In this document: piece by piece, positions 43,001 through 51,667 of the stretch
Layout of the letters: each line of letters opens with the position of its first letter
How positions within the stretch are numbered: the first letter of the stretch is position 1
NCBI RefSeq assembly: GCF_030733205.1
Contig: NZ_JASHJL010000030.1
Span: 1 to 64,000, forward strand
DNA: 64,000 nt
Reading direction: 5' to 3'
Source of the DNA: Mameliella sp. MMSF_3455
Lineage (GTDB): Bacteria > Pseudomonadota > Alphaproteobacteria > Rhodobacterales > Rhodobacteraceae
The notes under the pieces: model-generated
What the model saw: the letters and a program-made list of their open reading frames with translations, nothing else
Told to the model about the DNA's origin: nothing
Databases searched by the model: none
Position numbers and translations under genes: made by a program

Positions 43001-45784
43001 TCACTCCGCCGCCACCCCCTCGGCTCCCACGGCCTCGACCCGCACCGCCGAGTACTTGAACTCGGGGATCTTGCCGAAGGGATCCAGGGCCGGGTTGGTC
43101 AGGATATTGGCCGCCGCCTCGACAAAGGCGAAGGGCAGGAAAACCATGTCCGGCGCCACGTTGCGGTCCGACCGGGCCATGACCTCGACCGAGCCGCGCC
43201 GCGTGGTCAGCCGCACGAAGCCGCCCGGCTCGACCCCCAGCTTGCGCAGGGTCGACGGGTGCAAGGAGCAGTTCGCCTCGGGCTCGACCGCGTCCAGGAC
43301 GCTGGCCCGGCGGGTCATCGAGCCGGTGTGCCAATGTTCCAGCTGCCGTCCCGTGGTCAGGATCATCGGAAAGCTGTCGTCGGGCACTTCGGCCGGCGGT
43401 GTCACCCGGGCGGGGGCGAACATGGCCCGGCCCGCGCGGCGTGGGAAACCGTCGCCAAAGACCACCGCCTGCCCCGGGTCGTCGGGGCCGGTGCAGGGGT
43501 AGGTCACGGCCGATTCCGCCTCGAGCCGCTTCCATGTGATGTGGTGCAGCGACCGCATCGACATCTTCATCTCGTCGAAGACGGATTTCGGATCGTCATA
43601 ATCCCAGTCCAGCCCGACGCGCCGCGCCAGTTCGACCAGGATTTCCCAGTCCTCGCGCGCCTCGCCGGGCGGGTTCACCGCCTTGCGCGCCACCTGGACC
43701 TGGCGGTTGGTGTTGGTCACCGTGCCGGACTTCTCGGGCAGCGCCGACGCGGGCAGGATCACGTCGGCGAAATTCGCGGTTTCGGTCAGGAAGATGTCCT
43801 GCACCACCAAGTGATCCAGCTGGCCCAGCGCCTTGCGGGCGTGTTCCACGTCCGGATCGGACATCGCCGGGTTTTCGCCCAGGATATACATGCCCTTGAT
43901 CTCGCCACGATAGACGCGATCCATGATCTCGACGACCGTCAGGCCGGGCGTTTCCTGGATCTCGGTTCCCCGCCAGATGTGCTTGAACAGCGCGCGGACC
44001 TCGGGGTCGGTCACCGACTGGTAATCCGGCAGGACCTGCGGGATCAGCCCCGCGTCGGAGGCGCCCTGGACGTTGTTCTGGCCCCGCAGCGGGTGCAGGC
44101 CCGACCCCGGCCGCCCCACCTGACCGCAGAGCAGCGCCAGCGAGATCAGGCAGCGCGCATTGTCGGTGCCATGGATGTGCTGCGACACGCCCATGCCCCA
44201 GAAGATCATCGCCGCCCGCGCATCCGCATAGGTGCGCGCCACGGTACGGATCGTTTCCGGATCGATGCCGCAAAGCTCGGACATGCGCTCTGGCGTGAAG
44301 GCGCGGATGTGCTCACGGAATTCAAAGAACCCTTCGGTGAAGCCCTCGATGTACTGCCGGTCGTAGAGCTTTTCCTCGACGATCACGTTCATGATCGCGT
44401 TGAGCAAGGCCACGTCCGTCCCGGGGCGGAACTGCAACATGTGATCGGCGTGCCGCGCCATCGCGGTGCCGCGCGGATCCATGATGATCAGCTTGCCGCC
44501 CCGCTTGGTGAACTGCTTGAAATAGGTTGCGGCAACCGGGTGGTTCTCGGTCGGGTTGGCACCGATCACGATGGCCACGTCGGCGTTCTCGATCTCGTTG
44601 AAGGTCGCCGTCACGGCGCCCGACCCCACGTTTTCCATCAACGCGGCCACCGAGGACGCGTGACACAAGCGGGTGCAATGGTCGACGTTGTTGTGACCAA
44701 AGCCCTGCCGGATGAACTTCTGGAAGAGATAGGCCTCTTCGTTGGTGCATTTGGCGCTGCCGAAACCGGCGACCGACTTGCCGCCGTAGTAGCTGCGCAG
44801 GTCCGCCAGGCCATGCGCGGCCTTGTCCAGCGCCTCTTCCCAGGTCGCTTCGCGGAAATGGGTCCAGGGGTTGTTCGGATCGACGTTCAGCCCCTTCTCC
44901 GGCGCGTCGTCGCGGCGGATCAGCGGTTTCGTCAGGCGGTGCGGGTGGTGGATATAGTCAAACCCGAACCGGCCTTTGACGCAAAGGCGGCCTTCGTTCG
45001 CGGGGCCGTTGATGCCCTCGACGTATTTGACCTTGCCATCCTTGACCTTGACCGAGACCTGGCAGCCCACGCCGCAAAACGGGCAGACCGACTTGACCTC
45101 TTCGTCGAAGTCCTTGCTGTCACCCTGCTGGTTCTCGTCCATGACGCTCGACGGCATCAGCGCGCCGGTCGGGCAGGCCTGCACGCATTCGCCGCAGGCC
45201 ACGCAAGAGGAGTCGCCCATCGGGTCATCCAGGTCGAAGACCGGGTAGGCATCGTGGCCGCGGCCGGCCATGCCGATCACGTCGTTGACCTGGACCTCGC
45301 GGCAGGCGCGCACGCACAGTCCGCACTGGATGCAGGCATCCAGGTTGACCTTCATCGCGACGTGGCTGTCGTCCAGCAGCGGGATGCGCTCGGCCTCGAG
45401 CGTCGGGAAGCGCGACTCGGACACGCCGCTTTCGGCCGCCATGTCCCAGAGGTGGCTGGACTTGTCATGGGCCGCCGCCTGCTCTGGCTGGTCGGCCAAC
45501 AGCAGTTCCATGACCATCTTGCGGGCGTTTTCCGCCCGGGCGGTGGCGGTCTGCACCACCATGCCGTCCTGCGGTTCGCGGATACAAGAGGCGGCCAGCG
45601 TGCGCTCGCCCTCGATTTCGACCATGCAGGCGCGGCAGTTGCCATCGGGGCGATAGCCCGGCGCCGGCTTGTGGCAGAGGTGCGGGATCTTGAGGCCGCG
45701 GCCATTGGCCACTTCCCAGATCGTCATGCCTTTTTCCGCCTCGACCTCCTGGCCGTCGAGCGTGAATCGGATCGTCTCGGACAT
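43001..45784 (-). CDS. fdsA: Formate dehydrogenase alpha subunit (molybdenum, Fe-S)
   Basis: A 927-residue NAD-linked-type formate dehydrogenase catalytic subunit. Domain order: [2Fe-2S] ferredoxin domain with Cys37, 50, 53 and 67; two 4Fe-4S sites at Cys151/154/157/161 and Cys194/197/200/204; the MGD-domain cluster Cys234/237/241/268; catalytic Cys374 in RLCHASSVAALME. The His-Cys3 motif seen in NuoG-like relatives is absent: no Cys occurs between residues 68 and 150. The remaining Mo-bis-MGD domains continue to the C-terminus (GRQLEHWHTGSMT). The subunits FdsG, FdsB, FdsC and FdsD are not adjacent. It starts at ATG 45784. The 296-bp gap to the divergent aminotransferase gene holds no gene I can support. 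Confidence 0.93.
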   Translation of the reverse strand: MSETIRFTLDGQEVEAEKGMTIWEVANGRGLKIPHLCHKPAPGYRPDGNCRACMVEIEGERTLAASCIREPQDGMVVQTATARAENARKMVMELLLADQPEQAAAHDKSSHLWDMAAESGVSESRFPTLEAERIPLLDDSHVAMKVNLDACIQCGLCVRACREVQVNDVIGMAGRGHDAYPVFDLDDPMGDSSCVACGECVQACPTGALMPSSVMDENQQGDSKDFDEEVKSVCPFCGVGCQVSVKVKDGKVKYVEGINGPANEGRLCVKGRFGFDYIHHPHRLTKPLIRRDDAPEKGLNVDPNNPWTHFREATWEEALDKAAHGLADLRSYYGGKSVAGFGSAKCTNEEAYLFQKFIRQGFGHNNVDHCTRLCHASSVAALMENVGSGAVTATFNEIENADVAIVIGANPTENHPVAATYFKQFTKRGGKLIIMDPRGTAMARHADHMLQFRPGTDVALLNAIMNVIVEEKLYDRQYIEGFTEGFFEFREHIRAFTPERMSELCGIDPETIRTVARTYADARAAMIFWGMGVSQHIHGTDNARCLISLALLCGQVGRPGSGLHPLRGQNNVQGASDAGLIPQVLPDYQSVTDPEVRALFKHIWRGTEIQETPGLTVVEIMDRVYRGEIKGMYILGENPAMSDPDVEHARKALGQLDHLVVQDIFLTETANFADVILPASALPEKSGTVTNTNRQVQVARKAVNPPGEAREDWEILVELARRVGLDWDYDDPKSVFDEMKMSMRSLHHITWKRLEAESAVTYPCTGPDDPGQAVVFGDGFPRRAGRAMFAPARVTPPAEVPDDSFPMILTTGRQLEHWHTGSMTRRASVLDAVEPEANCSLHPSTLRKLGVEPGGFVRLTTRRGSVEVMARSDRNVAPDMVFLPFAFVEAAANILTNPALDPFGKIPEFKYSAVRVEAVGAEGVAAE

Positions 45785-46080
45785 GCGCGTCTCCCGTCGT
45801 TTGGGGCACCTTAAGCATGTCACCTTGGACACGCGCCTATCAATCCCGACCTTCGAAGGCATTTTTGCGCCTCGTGCGTTTCCGATGGGCGACGGGGCGT
45901 GATCCTGCGGCGCCGTGGTTGCGGGTTTCGACGCCAGCGCAGCATTCGGACCGCAATCCCCTGCCTGTTGGCCATTTTCGCCCGGCGCGGACATCCTGCG
46001 CCATCCGGCGGTGCGGCCCGACGCCTCTGGACCTTCCTCGCCGCCCCGCCTAGCTTCTCGCCAACTCGAAGGAGACTGAC

Positions 46081-46941
46081 ATGGCGACCGGCACGAATAT
46101 CCGCACCTATTTCAATGGCACCTGGCACGACGGCGACGCGATGGTCATGCGCGCCGCGGACCACGGCGCCTGGCTGGGGTCGTCCGTCTTCGACGGCGCG
46201 CGCTTTGCACAGGGCGTCACGCCCGACCTTGACGCCCATTGCGCCCGGGTCAACCGCTCGGCAGAGGCGATGATGCTGCGCCCGACAGTCACGACCGAGG
46301 ACATGGTGGCCATCGTCGAAGAAGGGTTGAAGGCCTATGCGCAGAACAGCGCGGTCTACATCCGGCCCATGTACTGGGGCATCCATGGAGACGCGACCGC
46401 CATCGTCCCGCAGCCGGACGAGACCGGCTTTGCGCTGTGCCTCGAGGAAATTCCAATGGCGCCCGACAGCGCCACCGCCACGCTGGGGCGCACGCGCTTT
46501 CGCCGCCCGGTGATGGAAAGCTCGGTCGTGAATGCCAAGGCCGGCTGTCTTTACCCCAACAACGCCCGGATGCTGGCAGAGGTCCGCGGCCGCGGGTTCG
46601 CCAATGCGCTGGTGACGGACGTCATGGGGAACGTGGCCGAAACCGCCACGGCCAACATCTTCATGGTCCGGGACGGCGTCGTGCTGACACCAATCCCCAA
46701 CGGCACCTTCCTGTCCGGCATCACCCGCGCCCGCCACATGGCCAACCTGCGCGCCGACGGGATCGAGGTGCAGGAAGCCGTGCTGACCTTCGAGGACTTC
46801 GAACAGGCGGACGAGGTCTTCATGTCCGGCAACATGAACAAGGTGACCCCGGTGACCGGCTTCGAAGACAAGTCCTATCAAATCGGCCCGGTCACGCGGC
46901 GGGTGCGCGAGCTTTACTGGGACTGGGCACTCAGTGCCTGA
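46081..46941 (+). CDS. ilvE: Branched-chain amino acid aminotransferase
   Basis: A 286-residue class IV PLP-dependent aminotransferase that interconverts branched-chain amino acids and 2-oxo acids. The N-terminus is FNGTWHDGDAMVMRAADHGAWLGSSVFDG. The PLP-binding Lys is in SSVVNAKAGCLYPNN, and the phosphate-binding part is VAETATANIFMV, followed by GITRARHM. ATG 46081 is preceded by GAAGGAGAC. It is divergent from fdsA. D-amino acid aminotransferase or ADC lyase are less likely because the SSVFDG start and the GITR motif fit the BCAT group better. Confidence 0.9.
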   Translation: MATGTNIRTYFNGTWHDGDAMVMRAADHGAWLGSSVFDGARFAQGVTPDLDAHCARVNRSAEAMMLRPTVTTEDMVAIVEEGLKAYAQNSAVYIRPMYWGIHGDATAIVPQPDETGFALCLEEIPMAPDSATATLGRTRFRRPVMESSVVNAKAGCLYPNNARMLAEVRGRGFANALVTDVMGNVAETATANIFMVRDGVVLTPIPNGTFLSGITRARHMANLRADGIEVQEAVLTFEDFEQADEVFMSGNMNKVTPVTGFEDKSYQIGPVTRRVRELYWDWALSA

Positions 46942-46959
46942 TCGGGCGGACGTGCGCGG

Positions 46960-47619
46960 ATGGGACTGAAACTCGTCGTCATCCTTGTGGTGCTGGGGCT
47001 GTTCGTGGCTGCCATCGTGGCGGTCCAGCGTGCCAACCGCCCCACGGCACGGCGCCTCCCGGGATCTGCGCCGCCCGAAGGCCCGTCGCTGGATGAACAG
47101 ATGGCCGTTCTGGCCCGCGCTGGACTGCACCTGTCGCCGGGCGTGACCCGCGCCGACATCATCGACTTCGGCCCCGAAGAGACCTATAGCGGCGACCCTT
47201 GGCGGCTGCTTCTGCTGACCTACGCGATCCGGGTCGACCGCCCCCCGCATCCCCCTTTCTGTCCCCGTGCCTGCCTGCTGCAAACCGATGGCTTTGACAG
47301 CCTGCAAGACTATGCCGAGGCCATCGGCGATCTGTCACGCGTGGCAGAAGTGCCTTGCCAGGTCACCGTCTCGGACGGCCTGCACCTGCGGTTCGAAGAG
47401 ACCGCCATGACCCTTGCACCCAGCATCGGGACAGGCCAGGTCGACCGGGACGTCCTGACGAAGGTCCTGCAAGAGTTGATGACCCGAATGCCCAGCGACA
47501 GCGGGCTATATGCGCTCGACAACTTCCCGCAACTCGCCCTCTTTCACCTCGACACGGCCGGTTTCGATCTGATCGACGCAATCGCACCGGACCTGTTGTC
47601 CCCTGATCCCCAACCCTGA
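46960..47619 (+). CDS. Membrane-anchored hypothetical protein
   Basis: A 219-residue protein with one N-terminal membrane helix (about residues 5-22) and a soluble domain outside the membrane. Two Cys in RPPHPPFCPRACLLQ and one in AEVPCQV are present. The domain has no motif I recognise. It lies 18 bp after the aminotransferase gene and 55 bp before the universal stress protein gene on the same strand, so an operon is possible. The GTG/ATG at 46960 has GGCGGACG nearby but no strong ribosome-binding site. Confidence 0.68.
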   Translation: MGLKLVVILVVLGLFVAAIVAVQRANRPTARRLPGSAPPEGPSLDEQMAVLARAGLHLSPGVTRADIIDFGPEETYSGDPWRLLLLTYAIRVDRPPHPPFCPRACLLQTDGFDSLQDYAEAIGDLSRVAEVPCQVTVSDGLHLRFEETAMTLAPSIGTGQVDRDVLTKVLQELMTRMPSDSGLYALDNFPQLALFHLDTAGFDLIDAIAPDLLSPDPQP

Positions 47620-47674
47620 CCGCGCTGGACAGGGGCCCGCCCCTCTGCCACGATCCGCCTCCAGGAGAGACCTT

Positions 47675-48130
47675 ATGCGCAAATTCCTCGTCGTCCTCGA
47701 TGACAGCCGCGAGTGCCTGAACGCCATGCGTTTCGCGGCCATGCGTGCCGCCAAGTCCGGAGGCGGCGTCGCGATCCTGTCCGTCATCCCCCCGGACGAG
47801 TTCAATCACTGGATCGGCGTGGGGGACATCATGCGCGAAGAGGCCCGCGAACGTATCCACGCGCACTTCGAGGTCTTCGCCAAGTGGATGCGCGACAAGC
47901 AGGGCGTCGATCCGGAACTGGTGATCCGCGAAGGCGACCCGACGACCGAAATCATCGCACAGGTCCACGACGACCCGGAAATCGGCTTGCTGGTCCTGGG
48001 GGCCGCCGCGGACAAGAAGGGCCCCGGCCCGCTGGTTAGCCACATGACCCGCAATTCTGGCGCCTTGCCGGTTCCCGTCACGATCGTGCCGGGGGATCTG
48101 TCCAAGGAACGGCTGGAAGCCATCACCTGA
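47675..48130 (+). CDS. Universal stress protein family
   Basis: A 151-residue UspA-like protein with the Rossmann-type alpha/beta fold. The first strand is FLVVLDDSRECLNAMRFA with an acidic residue for ATP contact. The C-terminal half has IGLLVLGAAADKKGPGPLVSHMTRNSGALPVPVTIVP, where the usual G-x2-G-x9-G-S nucleotide loop is only partly matched. It has CAGGAGAG upstream of ATG 47675. Stress-protein proteins bind ATP or other small molecules and modulate survival; a precise function is not known. Confidence 0.88.
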   Translation: MRKFLVVLDDSRECLNAMRFAAMRAAKSGGGVAILSVIPPDEFNHWIGVGDIMREEARERIHAHFEVFAKWMRDKQGVDPELVIREGDPTTEIIAQVHDDPEIGLLVLGAAADKKGPGPLVSHMTRNSGALPVPVTIVPGDLSKERLEAIT

Positions 48131-48148
48131 TTCCCGGGCGGCGCATAC

Positions 48149-48165
48149 TTTAGAACGGTTCCAAT
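48149..48165 (+). promoter_or_regulatory. Irr-like iron control element (ICE) upstream of nfuA
   Basis: TTTAGAA-CGG-TTCCAAT matches 12 of 14 fixed positions of the remembered Irr box TTTAGAA-N3-TTCTAAA. It ends two bases before a predicted -35 box (TTGACG at 48168). Position and the Fe-S role of the next gene both fit iron regulation by Irr. The consensus is recalled, not looked up. Confidence 0.45.
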
Positions 48166-48167
48166 CC

Positions 48168-48196
48168 TTGACGGTCGGCGCATGGAGGCGCATATA
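48168..48196 (+). promoter_or_regulatory. Likely nfuA promoter
   Basis: TTGACG (48168-48173), a 17-base spacer and CATATA (48191-48196) suit a sigma-70-type promoter. Transcription would start near 48203, giving a 22-base leader before the ATG at 48225. Confidence 0.5.
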
Positions 48197-48224
48197 GGGA
48201 GCAACCAGAAAAGGGTGATCCCAG

Positions 48225-48788
48225 ATGTTCATTCAGACCGAATCGACGCCGAACCCCGCCACGCTCAAGTTCCTGCCCGGCCATACGGTGCTGGAGATGG
48301 GGACGGCCGACTTCCCCTCGGCCGAGGCCGCCAGCGCCTCGCCGCTGGCGCAGCGGCTATTCGCCGTCGACGGGGTGGCGGGCGTGTTCTTCGGCAATGA
48401 CTTCGTGACCGTGACAAAGAACGACGCGACCGACTGGGACCATCTCAAGCCCGCGATCCTGGGCGCGATCATGGAACATTTCCAGTCCGGCCAGCCGGTT
48501 ATGGCGGATGGTGCCACACAGGCCGGTGGCCACGCCGAGCACGACGGAGCCGATGCCGAGGTCGTGGGCCAGATCAAGGAACTGCTGGACAGCCGCGTGC
48601 GACCGGCCGTGGCGCAGGATGGTGGCGACATCACCTTCCACGGGTTCGATCGCGGCGTCGTCTATCTGCACATGCAGGGCGCCTGCGCCGGGTGCCCCTC
48701 GTCCACGCTGACGCTGAAGATGGGGATCGAGAACCTGCTGCGCCACTACATCCCCGAGGTGACAGAGGTGCGCCCCGTCGCCGTCTGA
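48225..48788 (+). CDS. nfuA: NfuA-type iron-sulfur carrier protein
   Basis: A 187-residue Fe-S cluster carrier. An N-terminal Nfu_N domain (about 1-90; MFIQTESTPNPATLKFLPG) is followed by a C-terminal NifU-like domain with the cluster ligands in GACAGCPSSTLTLKMGIENLL (CxxC). This is the alphaproteobacterial NfuA layout that hands Fe-S clusters to client enzymes. It is preceded by a promoter with an Irr-like box, so iron-dependent control is likely. A strong terminator follows at 48818. Start ATG 48225 has AAGGGTGATC upstream. Confidence 0.94.
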   Translation: MFIQTESTPNPATLKFLPGHTVLEMGTADFPSAEAASASPLAQRLFAVDGVAGVFFGNDFVTVTKNDATDWDHLKPAILGAIMEHFQSGQPVMADGATQAGGHAEHDGADAEVVGQIKELLDSRVRPAVAQDGGDITFHGFDRGVVYLHMQGACAGCPSSTLTLKMGIENLLRHYIPEVTEVRPVAV

Positions 48789-48817
48789 CCCGCGAACAAT
48801 GGATCGTGATATGTGTT

Positions 48818-48846
48818 CACCGCGCCCCTCGGCGCGGTGTTTGCTT
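48818..48846 (+). terminator. Intrinsic terminator after nfuA
   Basis: CACCGCGCC (48818-48826) pairs with GGCGCGGTG (48831-48839) over the loop CCTC, followed by TTTGCTTT. Typical hairpin plus T-rich tail. Confidence 0.85.
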
Positions 48847-48905
48847 TGCAGGTTCTCGTCAGGGCGGGTTTGCAACCCCTGCGCCACGCGGCAATAACCT
48901 CTCCC

Positions 48906-49547
48906 ATGATTCTCGGTTTCGACACGTCTTCTGCGCATGTCGGCGCGGCACTGATGGACGGCAGCGGCATTGTCGCCGCCGCGCATGAGGACATGGCGCG
49001 CGGTCAGGCCGAGCGCCTGATGCCCCTGCTGGAGGAGGTCCTGGCCCAGGGCGGCGCAAACTGGCAGGACCTGAGCGCCATCGGCGTCGGTATCGGCCCC
49101 GGCAATTTCACCGGCGTGCGACTCTCGGTGGCCGCCGCGCGCGGCTTGGCCCTGTCGCTGAACATCCCGGCGGTGGGCGTGAGCCTGCTGGAGGCCGTGG
49201 CGCTGGACACCCCGGGCCCGGTGCTCGCCTGCCTGAGTGCCCCGCGCGACCAGGCTTATGTCCAGTCTCAGCGCATTGTGCCGCCGATCCCCGCACAGTT
49301 GATCGCCATCTCCGGGATGCCCGACGCCTGGGCGCAATCCGGGCTGACCTGCGTTGGCCCCGCCGCCGCGCTGGTGGCCGAGCATTTGGGCACCAAGGCC
49401 GTCCCCGCCCGCCATGCCCCTGCCGAGGCGATCGCGCATATCGCTGCCACGCGCTGGCAGGACAAGCCGGCGCGCCCTGCCCCGCTCTACCTCAAGCCCG
49501 CCGATGCCGCACCGTCGCGCGATGCGCCCCCGGTGATCCTGGAATGA
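48906..49547 (+). CDS. tsaB: tRNA threonylcarbamoyladenosine biosynthesis protein TsaB
   Basis: A 213-residue ASKHA-fold protein that, with TsaD and TsaE, makes the N6-threonylcarbamoyl group of A37 in ANN-decoding tRNAs. The N-terminus MILGFDTSSAHVGAAL and the stretch IGPGNFTGVRLSVAAARGLAL are characteristic of TsaB. ATG 48906 begins the family N-terminus; the open frame further upstream overlaps the nfuA terminator. Its stop overlaps the next gene's start (ATGA). TsaD and TsaE are not in the window. Confidence 0.95.
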   Translation: MILGFDTSSAHVGAALMDGSGIVAAAHEDMARGQAERLMPLLEEVLAQGGANWQDLSAIGVGIGPGNFTGVRLSVAAARGLALSLNIPAVGVSLLEAVALDTPGPVLACLSAPRDQAYVQSQRIVPPIPAQLIAISGMPDAWAQSGLTCVGPAAALVAEHLGTKAVPARHAPAEAIAHIAATRWQDKPARPAPLYLKPADAAPSRDAPPVILE

Positions 49548-49957
49548 CGCCCGAGGCACTGGCGGCCTTGGCCGCGCGTGCCTACCGGCACATGAAGCCC
49601 TGGACAGCGGCGCAATTCGCCGAAACACTGGCCCGTCCGCATGCCCTGCTGGCCAGCACGGAGCACGCATTTGTCCTCGGCACGGTGATCGTGGACGAGG
49701 CCGAAATTCTGGCGCTTGCCGCCGACCCCGACCACCAGCGCCGGGGCGCCGCCAGCCGCGCGCTGCGCCTCTTTCACGCGCAGGCAGTGGAACGGGGCGC
49801 GCGGCGGATTTTCCTGGAGGTCGCCAGCGCCAATGCGCCGGCGCGCGCCTTCTATGCCCGCCACGGGTACGGTGAAACCGGTCTGCGCCAGGGGTATTAC
49901 CCGCGCCCGGACGGCCCGCCGGACGACGCCGTGGTCATGTCGCGCGCACTGCCCTGA
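49544..49957 (+). CDS. rimI: GNAT-family N-acetyltransferase (RimI-like)
   Basis: A 137-residue acetyltransferase. The acetyl-CoA-binding motif is ADPDHQRRGAASRALRLF, and the C-terminal strand-helix LEVASANAPARAFYARHGYGETG is typical of RimI-type enzymes, which acetylate the N-terminus of S18 and other proteins. It overlaps tsaB by four bases, an arrangement conserved in many genomes. Substrate specificity is inferred from the neighbourhood. Confidence 0.9.
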   Translation: MTPEALAALAARAYRHMKPWTAAQFAETLARPHALLASTEHAFVLGTVIVDEAEILALAADPDHQRRGAASRALRLFHAQAVERGARRIFLEVASANAPARAFYARHGYGETGLRQGYYPRPDGPPDDAVVMSRALP

Positions 49958-50082
49958 CGTCACCCGCGCCACCGTGGCGGCGTGGCAAAAACCGGTTGAC
50001 CCCTCCCGCCCCCTGCGGCTTTGATTGGCCCATCACAAACGGAACGGGTGACTTTTGCACCCGTCACACCAGGGAGCCTCTC

Positions 50083-51087
50083 ATGACCTTCTTTGCCAAG
50101 ACCCTCGGCACCGTCGCAGCACTGGCGCTGAGCGCCGGCGCCGCGCTGGCCGATCCGGCGCTGATCTACGACCTCGGCGGCAAGTTCGACAAATCCTTCA
50201 ACGAGGCAGCCTACAACGGCGCGGAACGCTGGGCAGAAGAAACCGGCGGCAGTTATCGTGACATCGAGATCCAGGCCGAAGCCCAGCGTGAGCAGGCTCT
50301 GCGCCGCTTTGCCGAAGCCGGCTTCAACCCGGTCGTGACCACCGGCTTCTCCTACGCCTCGCAGATCGCTGCCGTGGCGCCGGACTATCCTGACACCAAG
50401 TTCGTGACCATCGACGGCTACGTCGACCCCGAGGCGCATCCGAACGTCCTGTCGATTCTCTTTGCAGAACACCAGGGCAGCTACCTCGTCGGCATGATGG
50501 CGGCGATGGCCTCCGAATCCGATACGGTCGGCTTTGTCGGCGGCATGGACATCCCGCTGATCCGCAAGTTCGCCTGCGGCTATGCCCAGGGTGTGCTGGC
50601 GGTGAACCCCGACGCGACCGTGATCGCCAACATGACAGGCACCACCCCCGCCGCATGGAACGACCCGGTCAAGGGCTCCGAACTGGCCAAGGCACAGATC
50701 AGCCAGGGCGCGGACGTGATCTATGCCGCTGCAGGCGGTACCGGACTGGGCGTGCTGCAAACCGCTGCAGACGAGGGCATCCTGTCGATCGGCGTCGACA
50801 GCAACCAGAACTACCTGCACCCCGGCTCGGTCCTGACCTCGATGCTGAAACGCGTCGATGTGGCCGTCTTTGACGCGATGACCGCGGGCGCCGACCTGCA
50901 AACCGGCGTGATCGCCCTGGGCCTGGAGAGCAACGGTGTCGGCTATGCATTGGACGACAACAACGCCGACCTCGTCTCGGAAGAGATGAAGGCCGCCGTC
51001 GATGCAGCGCGTGAGCAGATCATCGCGGGCGAAGTCACCGTCCACGACTACTCCGAGGACGACAGCTGCCCGGCGCTGGACTTCTGA
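50083..51087 (+). CDS. BMP-family (nucleoside) ABC importer, substrate-binding protein
   Basis: A 334-residue periplasmic binding protein of the BMP (Bmp/PnrA) family, known for nucleoside import. The signal peptide is residues 1-23 (MTFFAKTLGTVAALALSAGA, ending ALAD). The mature start PALIYDLGGKFDKSFNEAAYNGAERW has the family motif GKFDKSFN. Later stretches AEHQGSYLVGMMAA, GFVGGMDIPLI and IGVDSNQNYLHPGSVLTSMLKR are typical of this group. It has CAGGGAG upstream of ATG 50083. It heads an operon with the ATPase and two permeases, but an AT-rich lipoprotein gene lies between it and the ATPase gene. Confidence 0.95.
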   Translation: MTFFAKTLGTVAALALSAGAALADPALIYDLGGKFDKSFNEAAYNGAERWAEETGGSYRDIEIQAEAQREQALRRFAEAGFNPVVTTGFSYASQIAAVAPDYPDTKFVTIDGYVDPEAHPNVLSILFAEHQGSYLVGMMAAMASESDTVGFVGGMDIPLIRKFACGYAQGVLAVNPDATVIANMTGTTPAAWNDPVKGSELAKAQISQGADVIYAAAGGTGLGVLQTAADEGILSIGVDSNQNYLHPGSVLTSMLKRVDVAVFDAMTAGADLQTGVIALGLESNGVGYALDDNNADLVSEEMKAAVDAAREQIIAGEVTVHDYSEDDSCPALDF

Positions 51088-51141
51088 TCTTTAGCAGAAG
51101 TTGAAAATCCAGAGCATACCTGCTGTTTCACAACGGTGGGT

Positions 51142-51636
51142 ATGTTGACTACGAAAGGGAAAATATTGGTTGCTCGCAATCTCGCGGTTCTTTGTTGTCT
51201 AGCCGTATCTGCTGGATGCACATCAACAAATCTTTGGTACAAGGCTGGAGCTTCGCCGTCGAAACTGGAAACTGACTTGCTGAATTGCAAGGTTCGTGCC
51301 GCGCAAAGTGTTCCTGTAAATCAACAGATTCGTACGACACCCACATTTGTAACTCCAGTTCAAACAAACTGTTACTCGACTGGCTACAGTACACAGTGCA
51401 ACAGCTACGGTGGCCAAGTTCATGGTGGCCAGACTTACAGCTACGATGCCAACAAGCAGCTACGCAGCGACGTCGTTTCTCAATGCATGACTAAACTAGG
51501 CTACCAATCAATCAGCCTTCCCACCTGTAGCAAAGAGCAGGCCAAATCAGCCAAACCATACAAAAAGCTTCCCTCCGTGGGTGAAGGAAGCTGTGTTGTT
51601 CAGACAAAGAACAGGTCAACGATCGTCACTCCTTAA
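51142..51636 (+). CDS. AT-rich lipoprotein of unknown function
   Basis: A 164-residue predicted lipoprotein with a basic N-terminus (TTKGKILVARN), a hydrophobic core and the lipobox VSAG-C near residue 26. The mature part has several Cys (in LLNCKV, TNCYSTGYSTQCNSYG, SQCMTKLG, LPTCSKEQ) and is rich in Ser, Thr and Gln. The base composition is much lower in GC than its neighbours (about 47% over one 60-base line counted, versus about 65% in this region). It is placed between the BMP gene and its ATPase gene. An inverted repeat with arms at 51566-51572 and 51586-51592 falls within its coding sequence. Function unknown; the composition suggests transfer or relaxed selection. Confidence 0.68.
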   Translation: MLTTKGKILVARNLAVLCCLAVSAGCTSTNLWYKAGASPSKLETDLLNCKVRAAQSVPVNQQIRTTPTFVTPVQTNCYSTGYSTQCNSYGGQVHGGQTYSYDANKQLRSDVVSQCMTKLGYQSISLPTCSKEQAKSAKPYKKLPSVGEGSCVVQTKNRSTIVTP

Positions 51637-51667
51637 GATAGTCTTCGCCAACGAAAGCCGTCCAGAC

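Noticed and set aside
42869-45814. A 981-codon open frame antisense to fdsA
   Set aside because: High-GC coding sequence commonly keeps antisense frames open; the translation is Arg/His/Gln-rich, has no recognisable domain, and the fdsA strand has clear metal and catalytic motifs.
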